NCBI GenBank assembly: GCA_022709755.1
Contig: JAKLIF010000012.1
Span: 1 to 55,280, forward strand
DNA from: Elusimicrobiota bacterium
Lineage (GTDB): Bacteria; Elusimicrobiota; Elusimicrobia; FEN-1173; JAKLIF01
Length of the DNA: 55,280 nucleotides
Direction: 5' to 3'
In this document: piece by piece, positions 33,023-40,766 of the stretch
Layout: every line of letters starts with the position of its first letter
Numbering within the stretch: position 1 is the stretch's first letter
The notes under the pieces: generated by a model
Databases searched by the model: none
Seen by the model: only the letters and a program-made list of their open reading frames with translations
What the model was told of the DNA's origin: nothing
Program-made: the position numbers and the translations under genes

Positions 33023-33712
33023 TCAGATCAAACGATGGCTCTTCAGTTTCTTCTCGAGGTCCCGCGGCGTCTTGTAAAGGATCGCTTTCCATCCCTGTCG
33101 CCGGGCCGCGCGGATGTTCTCTTTTTTGTCGTCGATGAACAGGATCCGTTCCGGGGTGGTGGGGCAAGTCCGGAGGGCGGTCCGGTAGATGGCGGGGCTG
33201 GGTTTTAAGGCCCGCGCCTCGAATGAGAGGATCCGTCGGGGGAACCGGCGCATGAACGGATAACGGTCCCGGAGATGTTTCCAATGGATGGGGTTCGTGT
33301 TGGACAGGAGGGCGAGCCTGGTTTTGCTCTTCAACCGGCCCAGGAGACGGATGACGGGCTTGTTGGGGGTGAAGATGCGGCTGAAGATCGAGCAGAAGCG
33401 GGAGTAGGACAGCGTCATCCCCCACCGTTTCCGGACGATCCGATAGAACGTCTTCCCGGTGATCCGCCCCGATTCCAACTGAACGCAGAGGGGCGGCGTC
33501 CAGAGTGCCCGGGCGATATCCATCCCCCGTCCCTTCAGGTGACGGTCCATGGACCGTCCGACCTTCTCGACGGAGAAATAGAGAAGGACGTTCCCTATGT
33601 CGAAGACGACCCAGTCGACAGAGGGCCGTTCGGCGGGGCGGTTCTCAGAATTGGACTTGAGGCGCTTTTTGAGCGGATTCTTCGGCTTTGAAATAACCGT
33701 CATTCTTGGCAT
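33023..33712 (-). CDS. HAD-superfamily hydrolase (YihX-like)
   Basis: This is a HAD phosphatase of the class with a small helical cap. VFDIGNVLLYF carries motif I; the usual second Asp (DxD) is replaced by Asn, as in DIGNV-type HADs of the YihX group. LLSNTNPIHW is motif II, and RILFIDDKKENI is motif IV. The chosen ATG lies inside the end of lemA (68-base overlap); another ATG is three codons in, and neither has a clear ribosome site. Sugar phosphates are common substrates of the group, but none can be named here. Confidence 0.8.
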   Translation of the reverse strand: MPRMTVISKPKNPLKKRLKSNSENRPAERPSVDWVVFDIGNVLLYFSVEKVGRSMDRHLKGRGMDIARALWTPPLCVQLESGRITGKTFYRIVRKRWGMTLSYSRFCSIFSRIFTPNKPVIRLLGRLKSKTRLALLSNTNPIHWKHLRDRYPFMRRFPRRILSFEARALKPSPAIYRTALRTCPTTPERILFIDDKKENIRAARRQGWKAILYKTPRDLEKKLKSHRLI

Positions 33713-34208
33713 ACCCGAACATTCCCGCGATGATGTTCCCCGGGAAGAGGCGTACGGCGACGTTATATGATTGGACCGCCTCGTTGTATTTTTTCCGTTC
33801 CACCGTGATGCGGTTTTCCGTTCCGGCCAATTCGTCTTGAAGGGCCCTGAAATTCTGGTCCGCTTTCAGGGTCGGGTAGTTCTCCACGACCAACAGCAAC
33901 CGGGACAACACGTTCTCGATCCCCTGGGAGGCCTGGATTTTTTCCGACGACGTTTTGGCTTCGCCCCATTGGCTTCGGAGGCGGGTGATCTCTTCGAAGA
34001 GGTTCGTCTCGTGTTTGGCATAACCCTTGACCGTGTTCACAAGGTTGGGGATGAGGTCGTAACGGCGCTGGAGGACGTTCTCCACCTGGGCCCAGCCGGC
34101 CCCGACGGCCTCATTGAGGCGGACGATCCGGTTGTAGAAGTGGATGCCCGACAAAAAGACGAGACCGACAAACGCGATGATTCCGATCAGCCATGCATTT
34201 TTCTTCAT
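33645..34208 (-). CDS. LemA family protein
   Basis: The 187 residues begin with a signal-anchor helix (AWLIGIIAFVGLVFLSG), then FYNRIVRLNEAVGAGWAQVENVLQRR and YDLIPNLVNTVKGY, the hallmark of LemA. A long helical domain follows with RLLLVVENYPTLKADQNF. An ATG with AGGAGG upstream was chosen over the longer frame. LemA is often encoded with a TPM-domain protein; here a nucleotidyltransferase gene lies between the two. Its molecular function is not known. Confidence 0.92.
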   Translation of the reverse strand: MKKNAWLIGIIAFVGLVFLSGIHFYNRIVRLNEAVGAGWAQVENVLQRRYDLIPNLVNTVKGYAKHETNLFEEITRLRSQWGEAKTSSEKIQASQGIENVLSRLLLVVENYPTLKADQNFRALQDELAGTENRITVERKKYNEAVQSYNVAVRLFPGNIIAGMFGYAKNDGYFKAEESAQKAPQVQF

Positions 34209-34234
34209 GTTCGATTCCCTCCTCTGGGAAAATC

Positions 34235-34957
34235 CTACAGATTGTCGACGGCGTCGATGATCGCTTTGAGGGCGTCCATGTAGCGGGCCCACATCTCGGC
34301 CGGCGGTCGCGGGGGTTTCCCGGTCGATTTAAGACTCAAGACGTCGCCGAGGGCCTGAGGGTCGAATGGGACCTTCTGGGCCAGCCGGGCGATCGCCTCT
34401 TCTTTGGGGAGCGGCGGTTCCTCTCCGAAGAGCCGCAGCGTGTGACGGAGGAGCACCGAAAAGACGGAGACGGATTTCCCCATCAGTTCGCAGAGCGCCT
34501 CCGGGTCCTCTTCCGATACCAGATGGGACTGGCGGAGTTTCAGCCATTTCCCCTTCAGTTCATGTTCCAATTCGTGACGCAGGTTCCGGGTGTCGATGTT
34601 CAAAGAACCGATCGGATCCTCTCCGCGCAGGGTCCGATGGTGGTCCTTGATGTCGAGGAATTCCACGGGGAAGACATCCGTCGATTTCAGGATCTCCTGG
34701 GGGGTGAAGACCAGCGGGAGCGGGTTTCCCTGTTTGTTCCAGAGTTGGAACAGGGGCCCGGCCTTCTTCAGGACGGACGGATCGTGTTGTCGGATCACGA
34801 CGAGGAGGTTGTAATCCGACACCTTCTCGACGAAATCCCCGGCGGCGGCGGATCCGAACAGGACGATGGACCGCAGGTCGTCCCCCCACAGACGGTGAAG
34901 CTCCTCGGAGAATTTCTCCGGGGTCATTTTCTTCCCGAAATCAAAGATGATCACCAT
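34235..34957 (-). CDS. Nucleotidyltransferase-domain protein
   Basis: The 240 residues start at an ATG overlapping the TPM gene's end (ATGGTGA). A minimal nucleotidyltransferase motif, LFGSAAAGDFVEKVSDYN, has G-S with D in the second position, though the usual D-x-D reads SDYN, so one metal ligand may be missing. A C-terminal helical region near 120-240 resembles HEPN-like helices. The family covers toxin-antitoxin and antibiotic-modifying enzymes. It lies between TPM and LemA genes. Function is unknown. Confidence 0.65.
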   Translation of the reverse strand: MVIIFDFGKKMTPEKFSEELHRLWGDDLRSIVLFGSAAAGDFVEKVSDYNLLVVIRQHDPSVLKKAGPLFQLWNKQGNPLPLVFTPQEILKSTDVFPVEFLDIKDHHRTLRGEDPIGSLNIDTRNLRHELEHELKGKWLKLRQSHLVSEEDPEALCELMGKSVSVFSVLLRHTLRLFGEEPPLPKEEAIARLAQKVPFDPQALGDVLSLKSTGKPPRPPAEMWARYMDALKAIIDAVDNL

Positions 34958-35892
34958 GAACCGGACGCGCCTCCTCCCCCTGAAAATCCACCGCCGAATC
35001 CGCCGAACCCTCCGCCGAAACGGCCCCTTCCGGAAAAACCGCCGGGGCCCCCGCCGTACCAGCCCATCGGCCTGGGTGTCGATTTTACAAAAAATCCCAC
35101 CCCGAGGGCCACGATTCCCAGGACGCACAGGATCGAGAAGAGCAGGATGTTGTTGAGCGCGACGAAAGAGTGCCATAGGAACAAGGCGTCCAGTCCTCCG
35201 AAGAGGACCGGTCCGAGAGACACCCATCCCGACGGGGCCGGGGTTTTGAATCTATTCCTCAGATATTTTCCCAGCACGAACGATAGGAATAATACGACGA
35301 TGAAACTGGCGCCGGTGGCGTCCCCTCGGTTTGTTTTTCTCGGCGCGGGAAGTTTCTCCATCCCCGGGAGGAGGACCCCTTTGTCCCGGATGAGACGGTA
35401 GATCACGGCCGTGGTGCCCTGGTACAGCCCGTCGGAATACCGGCCGTCCTTGAAGTAGGGGACGATGTGTTCTCGCACGATGTCTCCACAGGCCCCGTCG
35501 GGCAGGATGGCTTCCACTCCATAACCGGTCTCGATGCGGACTTTACGGTCTTCGACGGCGACCAGGATCAGGACGCCGTTGTCTTCCCCCTTCTTGCCGA
35601 TCTTCCACCGGTTGAAGAGGGTGTTGGCGGCGTTCTCGATGCTATCGCCCTCCAAAGATTTCAAAGTCACGACGGCCACCTCGAAACCGGCTTGTCGTTC
35701 CAGATCGCTCAGGAGGCGTTCCATCTTCTGTCGCGTCGTCGCGTCGATGATCCCCGCGTCATCGGTCACCCAATGGGCCGGTTTGGACTCATCGAGCGCG
35801 AGGGCGCGCGGGACGGCCAGCCCGCTCGCCAGGCAGAACAGCGCCGGGAGGGTCTGTCGGAAGAGGAGGTGGAACGAGCGGCGGCGGATCAT
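34951..35892 (-). CDS. TPM-domain membrane protein (YgcG family)
   Basis: The protein is 313 residues from the ATG that overlaps the GT2 stop (ATGA). A signal peptide (ALFCLASGLAVPRALA) precedes the TPM domain, seen in WVTDDAGIIDATTRQKMERLL and RKVRIETGYGVEAILPDG. Two membrane helices follow and a Gly/Phe-rich end (GGFGGFGGGFSGGGGASGSW). This is the standard layout of the YgcG/TPM family, which is often linked to LemA genes. The family's role is uncertain, possibly in membrane-protein assembly or repair. Confidence 0.88.
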   Translation of the reverse strand: MIRRRSFHLLFRQTLPALFCLASGLAVPRALALDESKPAHWVTDDAGIIDATTRQKMERLLSDLERQAGFEVAVVTLKSLEGDSIENAANTLFNRWKIGKKGEDNGVLILVAVEDRKVRIETGYGVEAILPDGACGDIVREHIVPYFKDGRYSDGLYQGTTAVIYRLIRDKGVLLPGMEKLPAPRKTNRGDATGASFIVVLFLSFVLGKYLRNRFKTPAPSGWVSLGPVLFGGLDALFLWHSFVALNNILLFSILCVLGIVALGVGFFVKSTPRPMGWYGGGPGGFSGRGRFGGGFGGFGGGFSGGGGASGSW

Positions 35893-36731
35893 ACGAATAG
35901 ACTGTAGATCGTACGGACGTCGATGTCCAGTCTTTTGGCGGATTCTTGCATCAGGGTGACCCGGTCCAACAGGATCTGTTTCTGTGTGTTGGAGAGGTTT
36001 GCGCAGACCCGTTTGTCGTGATGCCATCGCAGGAATTTGGGGTCCATGGCGTCGGAGCTGTGCCGCCTCTTATGGATCAGCCGGCAGAAGACCGGTTCTC
36101 CCGAAAAAAGGAAGGCGCCCGGCCCTCTCCGGAGATAAAGGCGATGGTAGAAGTCGAGTTCGTCGTTCTCCTGGTAATAGCGGGTGTTCCACCCCCCCAC
36201 TTGGCGGAGCGCGTCGTGGCGGATCACTGAAGCGCCCAGAAAAGGAGGGCACACCAGGGTGGGCAGGATGTAGTCGACGAAGGACGTCTCTTTTTCCGGA
36301 TGTCGGCGATACAGGTGGTCCAGGAACGCGGACCGGATGAATTTCGATGAATCCTGAAAGCGGATGTCGATGTCGGAATAGACCACGGCCGCTGTCGTCG
36401 AGGACAGAAGGCGGGTCTGCGATTCGAGTTTATGGGGATACCACGTGTCGTCATCGTCCAGAAAAGCGATGAACCTTCCCCTCGCCCGCGCCAGCCCCGC
36501 TTTCCGCGCCCGGACGATCCCTTGCCGCGCCGGCAATCGGATCGAGCGGAATCGTCGGTCATGGAGCGATCGCAGGACTTTTTCCGCGTAGGGACGGGAT
36601 GACCCGTCGTCCACGACGATCGTTTCGAAACGGGGGTAGGTCTGGTACAGAACGCTCCGGATCGCCCGGGAGAGGAGCACCCGGCGGTTGCGGGTGGGCA
36701 CGATGACGCTGACGAGTCCCGGTTCAGCCAT
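35889..36731 (-). CDS. Glycosyltransferase family 2
   Basis: The 280 residues begin with VSVIVPTRNRRVLLSRAIRSVL and VVDDGSS, the GT-A nucleotide-binding fold, and have the metal-binding AFLDDDDTWYPHKLE. No membrane helix is evident, so it acts in the cytoplasm on a nucleotide-sugar donor. It overlaps the YdjC gene upstream by eight bases and the TPM gene downstream by four, so translation of the glycan group is coupled. Acceptor unknown. Confidence 0.9.
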   Translation of the reverse strand: MAEPGLVSVIVPTRNRRVLLSRAIRSVLYQTYPRFETIVVDDGSSRPYAEKVLRSLHDRRFRSIRLPARQGIVRARKAGLARARGRFIAFLDDDDTWYPHKLESQTRLLSSTTAAVVYSDIDIRFQDSSKFIRSAFLDHLYRRHPEKETSFVDYILPTLVCPPFLGASVIRHDALRQVGGWNTRYYQENDELDFYHRLYLRRGPGAFLFSGEPVFCRLIHKRRHSSDAMDPKFLRWHHDKRVCANLSNTQKQILLDRVTLMQESAKRLDIDVRTIYSLFV

Positions 36732-37548
36732 GGGGAGTCGTCCGTCGAAGATCCCCGTATCCGATCAGGGGGATGCCCAACTTCTTTTCCAGGTGATCGA
36801 AGATCCGCGCGTCGAGATCGTCGAACGACCGTTGCCGGAGACGGGCCGTCTGCCCCGGTTTTTGTCCGGGGATCGTGTAGCGGCGCAGTTCAGCGGTGTC
36901 ATATCCGGGATGGGCCACCGTGATGTTCAGTCCCGGTCGGAACAGTTGGAGGGACCGCGCGGCGTCGAAAGAGCGGTTCAACCGGAAGGATCGGCGGAAA
37001 TCGGCATGGACCTCGTTCTCGCCGAGGGAACCGGAGACCAGCAATCGGTAACGGGCGGCCAACCGGAGGGCGAGCTTCCGGTATTCATCGAGGGTGGCGA
37101 TGTGGAAGTCCAGGTAACTCGGGCGGAGTCCGGCGCGGAAGACCCGGCGGATCTGCGCCTCATATTCCCTCTCGACTTGTCTCTTTGGCGGTTTTTGGCG
37201 CCACAGATATCGGGGGAGCGTATGGAAGAAACCGGCCTTGTTCAGCAGGGACGGGATCCGGCGGAGAGGTGCGAGGGGTTTCCAGGGGTCGTTGGTCCAT
37301 TCCCCGAACAACGTCAAGTGGACGCCGATGTCCCATCCGGGGTGGAGCCGGCAGAGCCGGGCCGCCTCATCGAAGAACCGGGCGGGCGCGATCAATCCGG
37401 CGCACGAGACTTTCCGTCGGGTGAGGCAGTCGGCGATGGCTTTGTTGACGGAACGGCACATGCCGAAATCGTCCGCCCGGACGATCAGGGCGCAGGAGGC
37501 CCCGTCGTCTTTCAATCGTCCCCGCGGTCGGCGTGTGGGTGTTCTCAT
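36724..37548 (-). CDS. ChbG/HpnK-type (YdjC) carbohydrate deacetylase
   Basis: This family removes acetyl groups from N-acetylated sugars, for example in chitooligosaccharides and hopanoid sugars. The 274 residues carry the metal-binding IVRADDFGMCRSVNKAI near 20-40, GVHLTLFGEW with the conserved His, and SYLDFHIAT. The start is preceded by a proline/arginine-rich segment. It follows GT4 by four bases and overlaps GT2, indicating a glycan-modifying role with these two transferases. Confidence 0.87.
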   Translation of the reverse strand: MRTPTRRPRGRLKDDGASCALIVRADDFGMCRSVNKAIADCLTRRKVSCAGLIAPARFFDEAARLCRLHPGWDIGVHLTLFGEWTNDPWKPLAPLRRIPSLLNKAGFFHTLPRYLWRQKPPKRQVEREYEAQIRRVFRAGLRPSYLDFHIATLDEYRKLALRLAARYRLLVSGSLGENEVHADFRRSFRLNRSFDAARSLQLFRPGLNITVAHPGYDTAELRRYTIPGQKPGQTARLRQRSFDDLDARIFDHLEKKLGIPLIGYGDLRRTTPHG

Positions 37549-37552
37549 CGGA

Positions 37553-38701
37553 TCAGTTCCCGCGGAGTGGCGAAGGATAGAGGGACAGGTAGCGCGGTCC
37601 CAATCGGTCCCAGGTCATCGTGAGGGCTGTTCGTTGGCCCTCTTTGCCCAGTCGATCTCTCAGGGAAGGGTCTCCGGCGAGACGGTCGATGCCAACGGCC
37701 AGGGCTTCGGCATCCTGGGGCTCCACCAGCCAGGCGTTCTTGTCGTGCTCGCAGAAATCGCGCAGTCCTCCGATGTTCGACACCAGGACCGCCTTCCCCA
37801 GACCCATCGCCTCGAGCACGGCCAGCCCGAAGGATTCGTTCCGGGACGGTTGGACATAGAACAGGGAGTGGGCCATGTAGTCGACGGCCGTTTCGTGAGG
37901 CGTCTCTCCGACGAGCTGGACGCGTTTTCCGAGCCCCAACAGGTCGATGAGGTCCTCCAGCCGTCGGGTGCCCGTGACCATGCCGGCCACGACCAGGTCG
38001 ATTTTCGATTGAGGGTTCTTTTGGATGAACAGGCTGAACGCGTAGAGGAGGACGTCGATCCCCTTGACGGGCATGGCGTTGGCGATGGAGACGACATAGT
38101 CCCGCTTCATCGACGGCGCGGGTGGACGAGACCGAAGTCCCGCCGGGATCCCGAGAGGGATCCGCTCGATCTTTTTATCATCCGGTTTCAACCAGCGGAG
38201 GGCCCGCTCGCGGATGTATTCCGACACGACGCTGCATCGATGGGCGCGCGCGACCATCCAATACCGCACGAACAGGAGGAGCGGCCGGCGTCTGTAAGGA
38301 CGGAAACTCGCCAGGTTGAGGAAGGTGATGACGTAGGGGACTCTCCATAAAAAGAACAGGATCGAAGTGACGCATCCCTCCAGTCCGCAGGTGAAGATGT
38401 GGGCGATCGAAATGTTTTCCCTGAGGATGATGATGGGGACCTGGAAGATCGACAGGAAGACGTGGGGGACGATGGCCCACCGAGGGCCCGGAAGACATCC
38501 GATCCGATAGACGCGGATGCCGGATTCGACGTTGGTGAACGGTCCCTGCCGGTCGAAGAGGATGTCGGCGGTGATGATGACCGGCGTGACCCCCCGGGTC
38601 TTTAGGTGGTGCGCCAGGTTGAAGACCACTTGGCGGATCGAATGGGTGTTCGTCCAGGCGAACAGGCCGATGACCGGGGTCTTATCTGTGCGGGGTGTCA
38701 T
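37553..38701 (-). CDS. Glycosyltransferase family 4 (GT-B)
   Basis: The 382 residues show the GT4 layout: an N-terminal domain (IGLFAWTNTHSIRQVVFNLAHHL), a donor-binding C-terminal half with SIANAMPVKGIDVLLYAF, VQLVGETPHE, and the E-x7-E pattern in SRNESFGLAVLEAMGLGKAVL. It is retaining type by family. There is no strong ribosome site before the ATG. It is preceded by a 162-base gap and a 40-codon gene on the same strand; a promoter at 39021-39049 would serve all of them. Confidence 0.9.
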   Translation of the reverse strand: MTPRTDKTPVIGLFAWTNTHSIRQVVFNLAHHLKTRGVTPVIITADILFDRQGPFTNVESGIRVYRIGCLPGPRWAIVPHVFLSIFQVPIIILRENISIAHIFTCGLEGCVTSILFFLWRVPYVITFLNLASFRPYRRRPLLLFVRYWMVARAHRCSVVSEYIRERALRWLKPDDKKIERIPLGIPAGLRSRPPAPSMKRDYVVSIANAMPVKGIDVLLYAFSLFIQKNPQSKIDLVVAGMVTGTRRLEDLIDLLGLGKRVQLVGETPHETAVDYMAHSLFYVQPSRNESFGLAVLEAMGLGKAVLVSNIGGLRDFCEHDKNAWLVEPQDAEALAVGIDRLAGDPSLRDRLGKEGQRTALTMTWDRLGPRYLSLYPSPLRGN

Positions 38702-38828
38702 GGCGGAGTGTGGACAAATTTTTCATGGGACGAGAATGAGACCGGGACTGAAGGAAATCTGCGCGACATAGGGCTGGGATTCGAGGTGGAAAGAGGATCG
38801 ACGGATTGACTGAGGCTGACCGGCTTGA

Positions 38829-38858
38829 TCACTGCGGACAGCAAGGGGTAAAGCAGTG
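38829..38858. repeat. Inverted repeat in the gap before the GT4 gene
   Basis: TCACTGC and GCAGTGA are complementary arms, 17 bases apart, just after the 40-codon gene. Without a T tract it is not a classical terminator. The rest of the gap (38702-38828) shows nothing else recognisable. Confidence 0.4.
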
Positions 38859-38863
38859 ACGGG

Positions 38864-38986
38864 CTAGTCTATCATCTCGCTCGAAGCGGGCATCGCAAAC
38901 ACGAACTTCTCCAACCGCCCATGCTTGCGCATGGAAGGTTTTTGATATTTCTTTGATCCCTTTTTGTCGGACTTCTTCCCTTTCAT
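38864..38986 (-). CDS. 40-residue precursor-like peptide with lasso-type leader motif
   Basis: A 40-codon frame runs from an ATG to TAG, preceded by GGGGG nine bases upstream and by a consensus promoter whose start site is about 28 bases away. The first ~13 residues are very basic. Residues 14-23 (YQKPSMRKHG) match the lasso-peptide leader pattern Y-x-x-P-x-(L/M)-x3-G, followed by RLEKFVFAMPASSEMID-like C-terminal residues with one Glu (37) and one Asp (40). The usual Thr two residues before the core is absent (Val29), and the putative core is very short. No lasso cyclase or protease gene is in the window. Alternatives are a RiPP-like peptide of another class or a short regulatory peptide. 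Confidence 0.7.
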   Translation of the reverse strand: MKGKKSDKKGSKKYQKPSMRKHGRLEKFVFAMPASSEMID

Positions 38987-39020
38987 TGTTCGCGACCCCC
39001 TTCAGGAGGAAACGAGGTAT

Positions 39021-39049
39021 AAAATATCAATCTATACCCGCTTTGTCAA
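39021..39049 (-). promoter_or_regulatory. Consensus promoter for the small peptide and glycan genes
   Basis: TTGACA (39044-39049) and TATTTT (39021-39026) are separated by 17 bases on the minus strand. The predicted start near 39014 gives a 28-base leader before the 40-codon gene. The surrounding DNA is AT-richer than its neighbours. Confidence 0.75.
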
Positions 39050-39223
39050 TATCAATCGCAGTGTCATCAAAAGAAAGTCCCCATCCGACCGCCCCGGCTT
39101 CTCCACTCTTCCGGTCGGCCAGACTGGTTCGTCTTTCTTTGATGCAACACCCGTGCCACCCCAATCGGAGAATATAACGCGTCTATTCTTTCGCTCAAGT
39201 AGGAATGTTTCCATCAACCTTCA

Positions 39224-39252
39224 TTGACCGTCGGGATTCAATTTGATAAATT
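39224..39252 (+). promoter_or_regulatory. Promoter for the menaquinone cluster
   Basis: TTGACC (39224-39229) and TAAATT (39247-39252) are 17 bases apart. The predicted start near 39259 is about four bases before the mqnP ATG, which has only a weak AGGA upstream. Confidence 0.55.
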
Positions 39253-39262
39253 AGGAAAATCC

Positions 39263-40147
39263 ATGGCCCGCTTGACCACCCCATCCGACTATTCCCTCTG
39301 GCTGAAACGCTTGAGTGTGTATGCCCGTTTCGTCAAGATAGAACATTCCCTTTTTTCGCTCCCCCTCCTTTTTGCCGGGGCCGTCATGGCCAGCGATGGG
39401 TGGCCCACGCTCCGCGTGTCCGGCCTGGTGATCTTGGCCGGCATCGGCGCCCGGATCTTCGCCCTCACGTTGAACCGCCTGATCGACAAACCGTTGGACC
39501 GGAAAAATCCCCGTACCGCGAACCGGGAATTCATCAACGGGTCCCTCTCCGTCTGGGACGTCCTCCTCATCGGGGTCGCCGGGATGTTGGTCTACCTCTG
39601 GTCCGCCCGGGCCCTCTCGGAATTCTGCCTCATCTGGAGTTGGGTCCCTCTCGTCTTCTTCGCGATCTACCCCTATTTCAAACGTTTCACGAGTCTGTCC
39701 CACGTCGTGTTGGGGATCACCTGGGCCATGGCGCCCTTGGGCGGTTGGTTCGCCGTCCGTCCGGGATTCGACGGCAGTTGGCCGGCCGTGCTCCTGGCGG
39801 TCTTCAGCGTGTTCTGGGTGGCCGGGTTCGACATCATCTATTCCACGCTCGACGAGGATTTCGACCGGGCGGAGGGGCTGTTTTCTTTTCCGGTCAAGTT
39901 CGGCCGCGCCAAATCCCTCCGGATCTCCGGTGTGTTCCACGGGATCGGGTTCGTGATACTGGTCCTTCTCTACGTCAGTTCTCTCCAGGGGACCGGTTCC
40001 GCCTTCTGCCTGTTGCTGACGGGTTTCCTTCTCTTCGTCGAACATCTCATCGCGCACAAGGTCGAGTGGTCGTTTTTCAGGATCAACGTGATCGTCGGTT
40101 TCACCGTCCTGCTGATGGTCGTCCTCGGGACGGGTTACCGTTTTTAA
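39263..40147 (+). CDS. mqnP: UbiA-family prenyltransferase, probable MqnP
   Basis: In the futalosine pathway, MqnP prenylates the dihydroxynaphthoate product in the membrane. The 294-residue integral membrane protein has the two aspartate-rich motifs of the family: NRLIDKPLDRKNPRT at 71-85 and DIIYSTLDEDFDR near 195. About eight to nine helices are evident. The ATG at 39263 is preferred over an upstream TTG. It is first in a six-gene plus-strand unit with ubiX, ubiD, mqnE, mqnA and mqnC, which makes a menaquinone role very likely. Confidence 0.9.
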   Translation: MARLTTPSDYSLWLKRLSVYARFVKIEHSLFSLPLLFAGAVMASDGWPTLRVSGLVILAGIGARIFALTLNRLIDKPLDRKNPRTANREFINGSLSVWDVLLIGVAGMLVYLWSARALSEFCLIWSWVPLVFFAIYPYFKRFTSLSHVVLGITWAMAPLGGWFAVRPGFDGSWPAVLLAVFSVFWVAGFDIIYSTLDEDFDRAEGLFSFPVKFGRAKSLRISGVFHGIGFVILVLLYVSSLQGTGSAFCLLLTGFLLFVEHLIAHKVEWSFFRINVIVGFTVLLMVVLGTGYRF

Positions 40148-40156
40148 GGGAGAGCC

Positions 40157-40711
40157 ATGCGCCTGATCGTCGGTGTCACCGGAGCGTCCGGATCCATCTA
40201 TGCCGTCGAGTTCATCCGTCGGTGCGTGCCCGAGGACACCTATCTGGTGGTCTCGCGGTGGGGCCGTTCCGTCCTCCATCAGGAGACCGGCCTGACCGTG
40301 GAGAACCTTTCCAATTTTGTCCATAAGATCTACGCCAACGAAGACCTGAATTCCCCCCTGGCGTCGGGATCCAACCCCTTTGACGCGCTGGTCATCCTTC
40401 CCTGCTCCGTCACGACCATGGGAAAGATCGCCCACGGGATCGGGGACAACCTGATCACCCGGATGGCGGAGGTGGCGTTGAAGGAACGGCGCCGGCTGAT
40501 CCTGTGCGTGAGGGAAACGCCGTGGTCGACCATCGATCTGGAGAACGCGCACAAGTTGTCCCAGGCCGGGGCCATCATCATGCCCGTGTCCCCTCCGTTC
40601 TACAAAAAGCCCACATCGTTACCGGACCTCATCGGCACTTTCGTCGACAAGGTGCGGGGCGTGGCCGGTTTGCCCGTGGAAACGGGCTGGCATTCCGAGG
40701 AACTGTCGTAA
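40157..40711 (+). CDS. ubiX: UbiX-type flavin prenyltransferase
   Basis: UbiX joins a dimethylallyl group to FMN to make the prenylated flavin needed by UbiD-type decarboxylases. The 184 residues begin with IVGVTGASGSIYAVEFI, the flavin-binding loop. PCSVTTMGKIAHGIGDNLI and LCVRETPWS mark the active site. A ribosome site (GGGAGA) precedes the ATG. It sits nine bases after mqnP and 55 bases before the ubiD homologue. Confidence 0.95.
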   Translation: MRLIVGVTGASGSIYAVEFIRRCVPEDTYLVVSRWGRSVLHQETGLTVENLSNFVHKIYANEDLNSPLASGSNPFDALVILPCSVTTMGKIAHGIGDNLITRMAEVALKERRRLILCVRETPWSTIDLENAHKLSQAGAIIMPVSPPFYKKPTSLPDLIGTFVDKVRGVAGLPVETGWHSEELS

Positions 40712-40766
40712 TCGCTTTTCCGCCGCCTTCTCTTTCCATCCCTGATCCACTCTAAGGAACGCACTC

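Noticed and set aside
38913-38943. Plus-strand terminator (CCATGC hairpin followed by T run)
   Set aside because: It lies inside the minus-strand 40-codon gene and follows no plus-strand gene, so the hairpin is more likely part of that gene or its message.
38864-38986. Complete lasso-peptide biosynthetic cluster
   Set aside because: Only the precursor-like gene is present. No RRE protein, protease or cyclase gene is in the window, so the claim is limited to an orphan precursor-like peptide.
38953-39227. Plus-strand 74- and 87-codon frames before mqnP
   Set aside because: They run across the minus-strand promoter and the 40-codon gene, with no ribosome site or recognisable domain.
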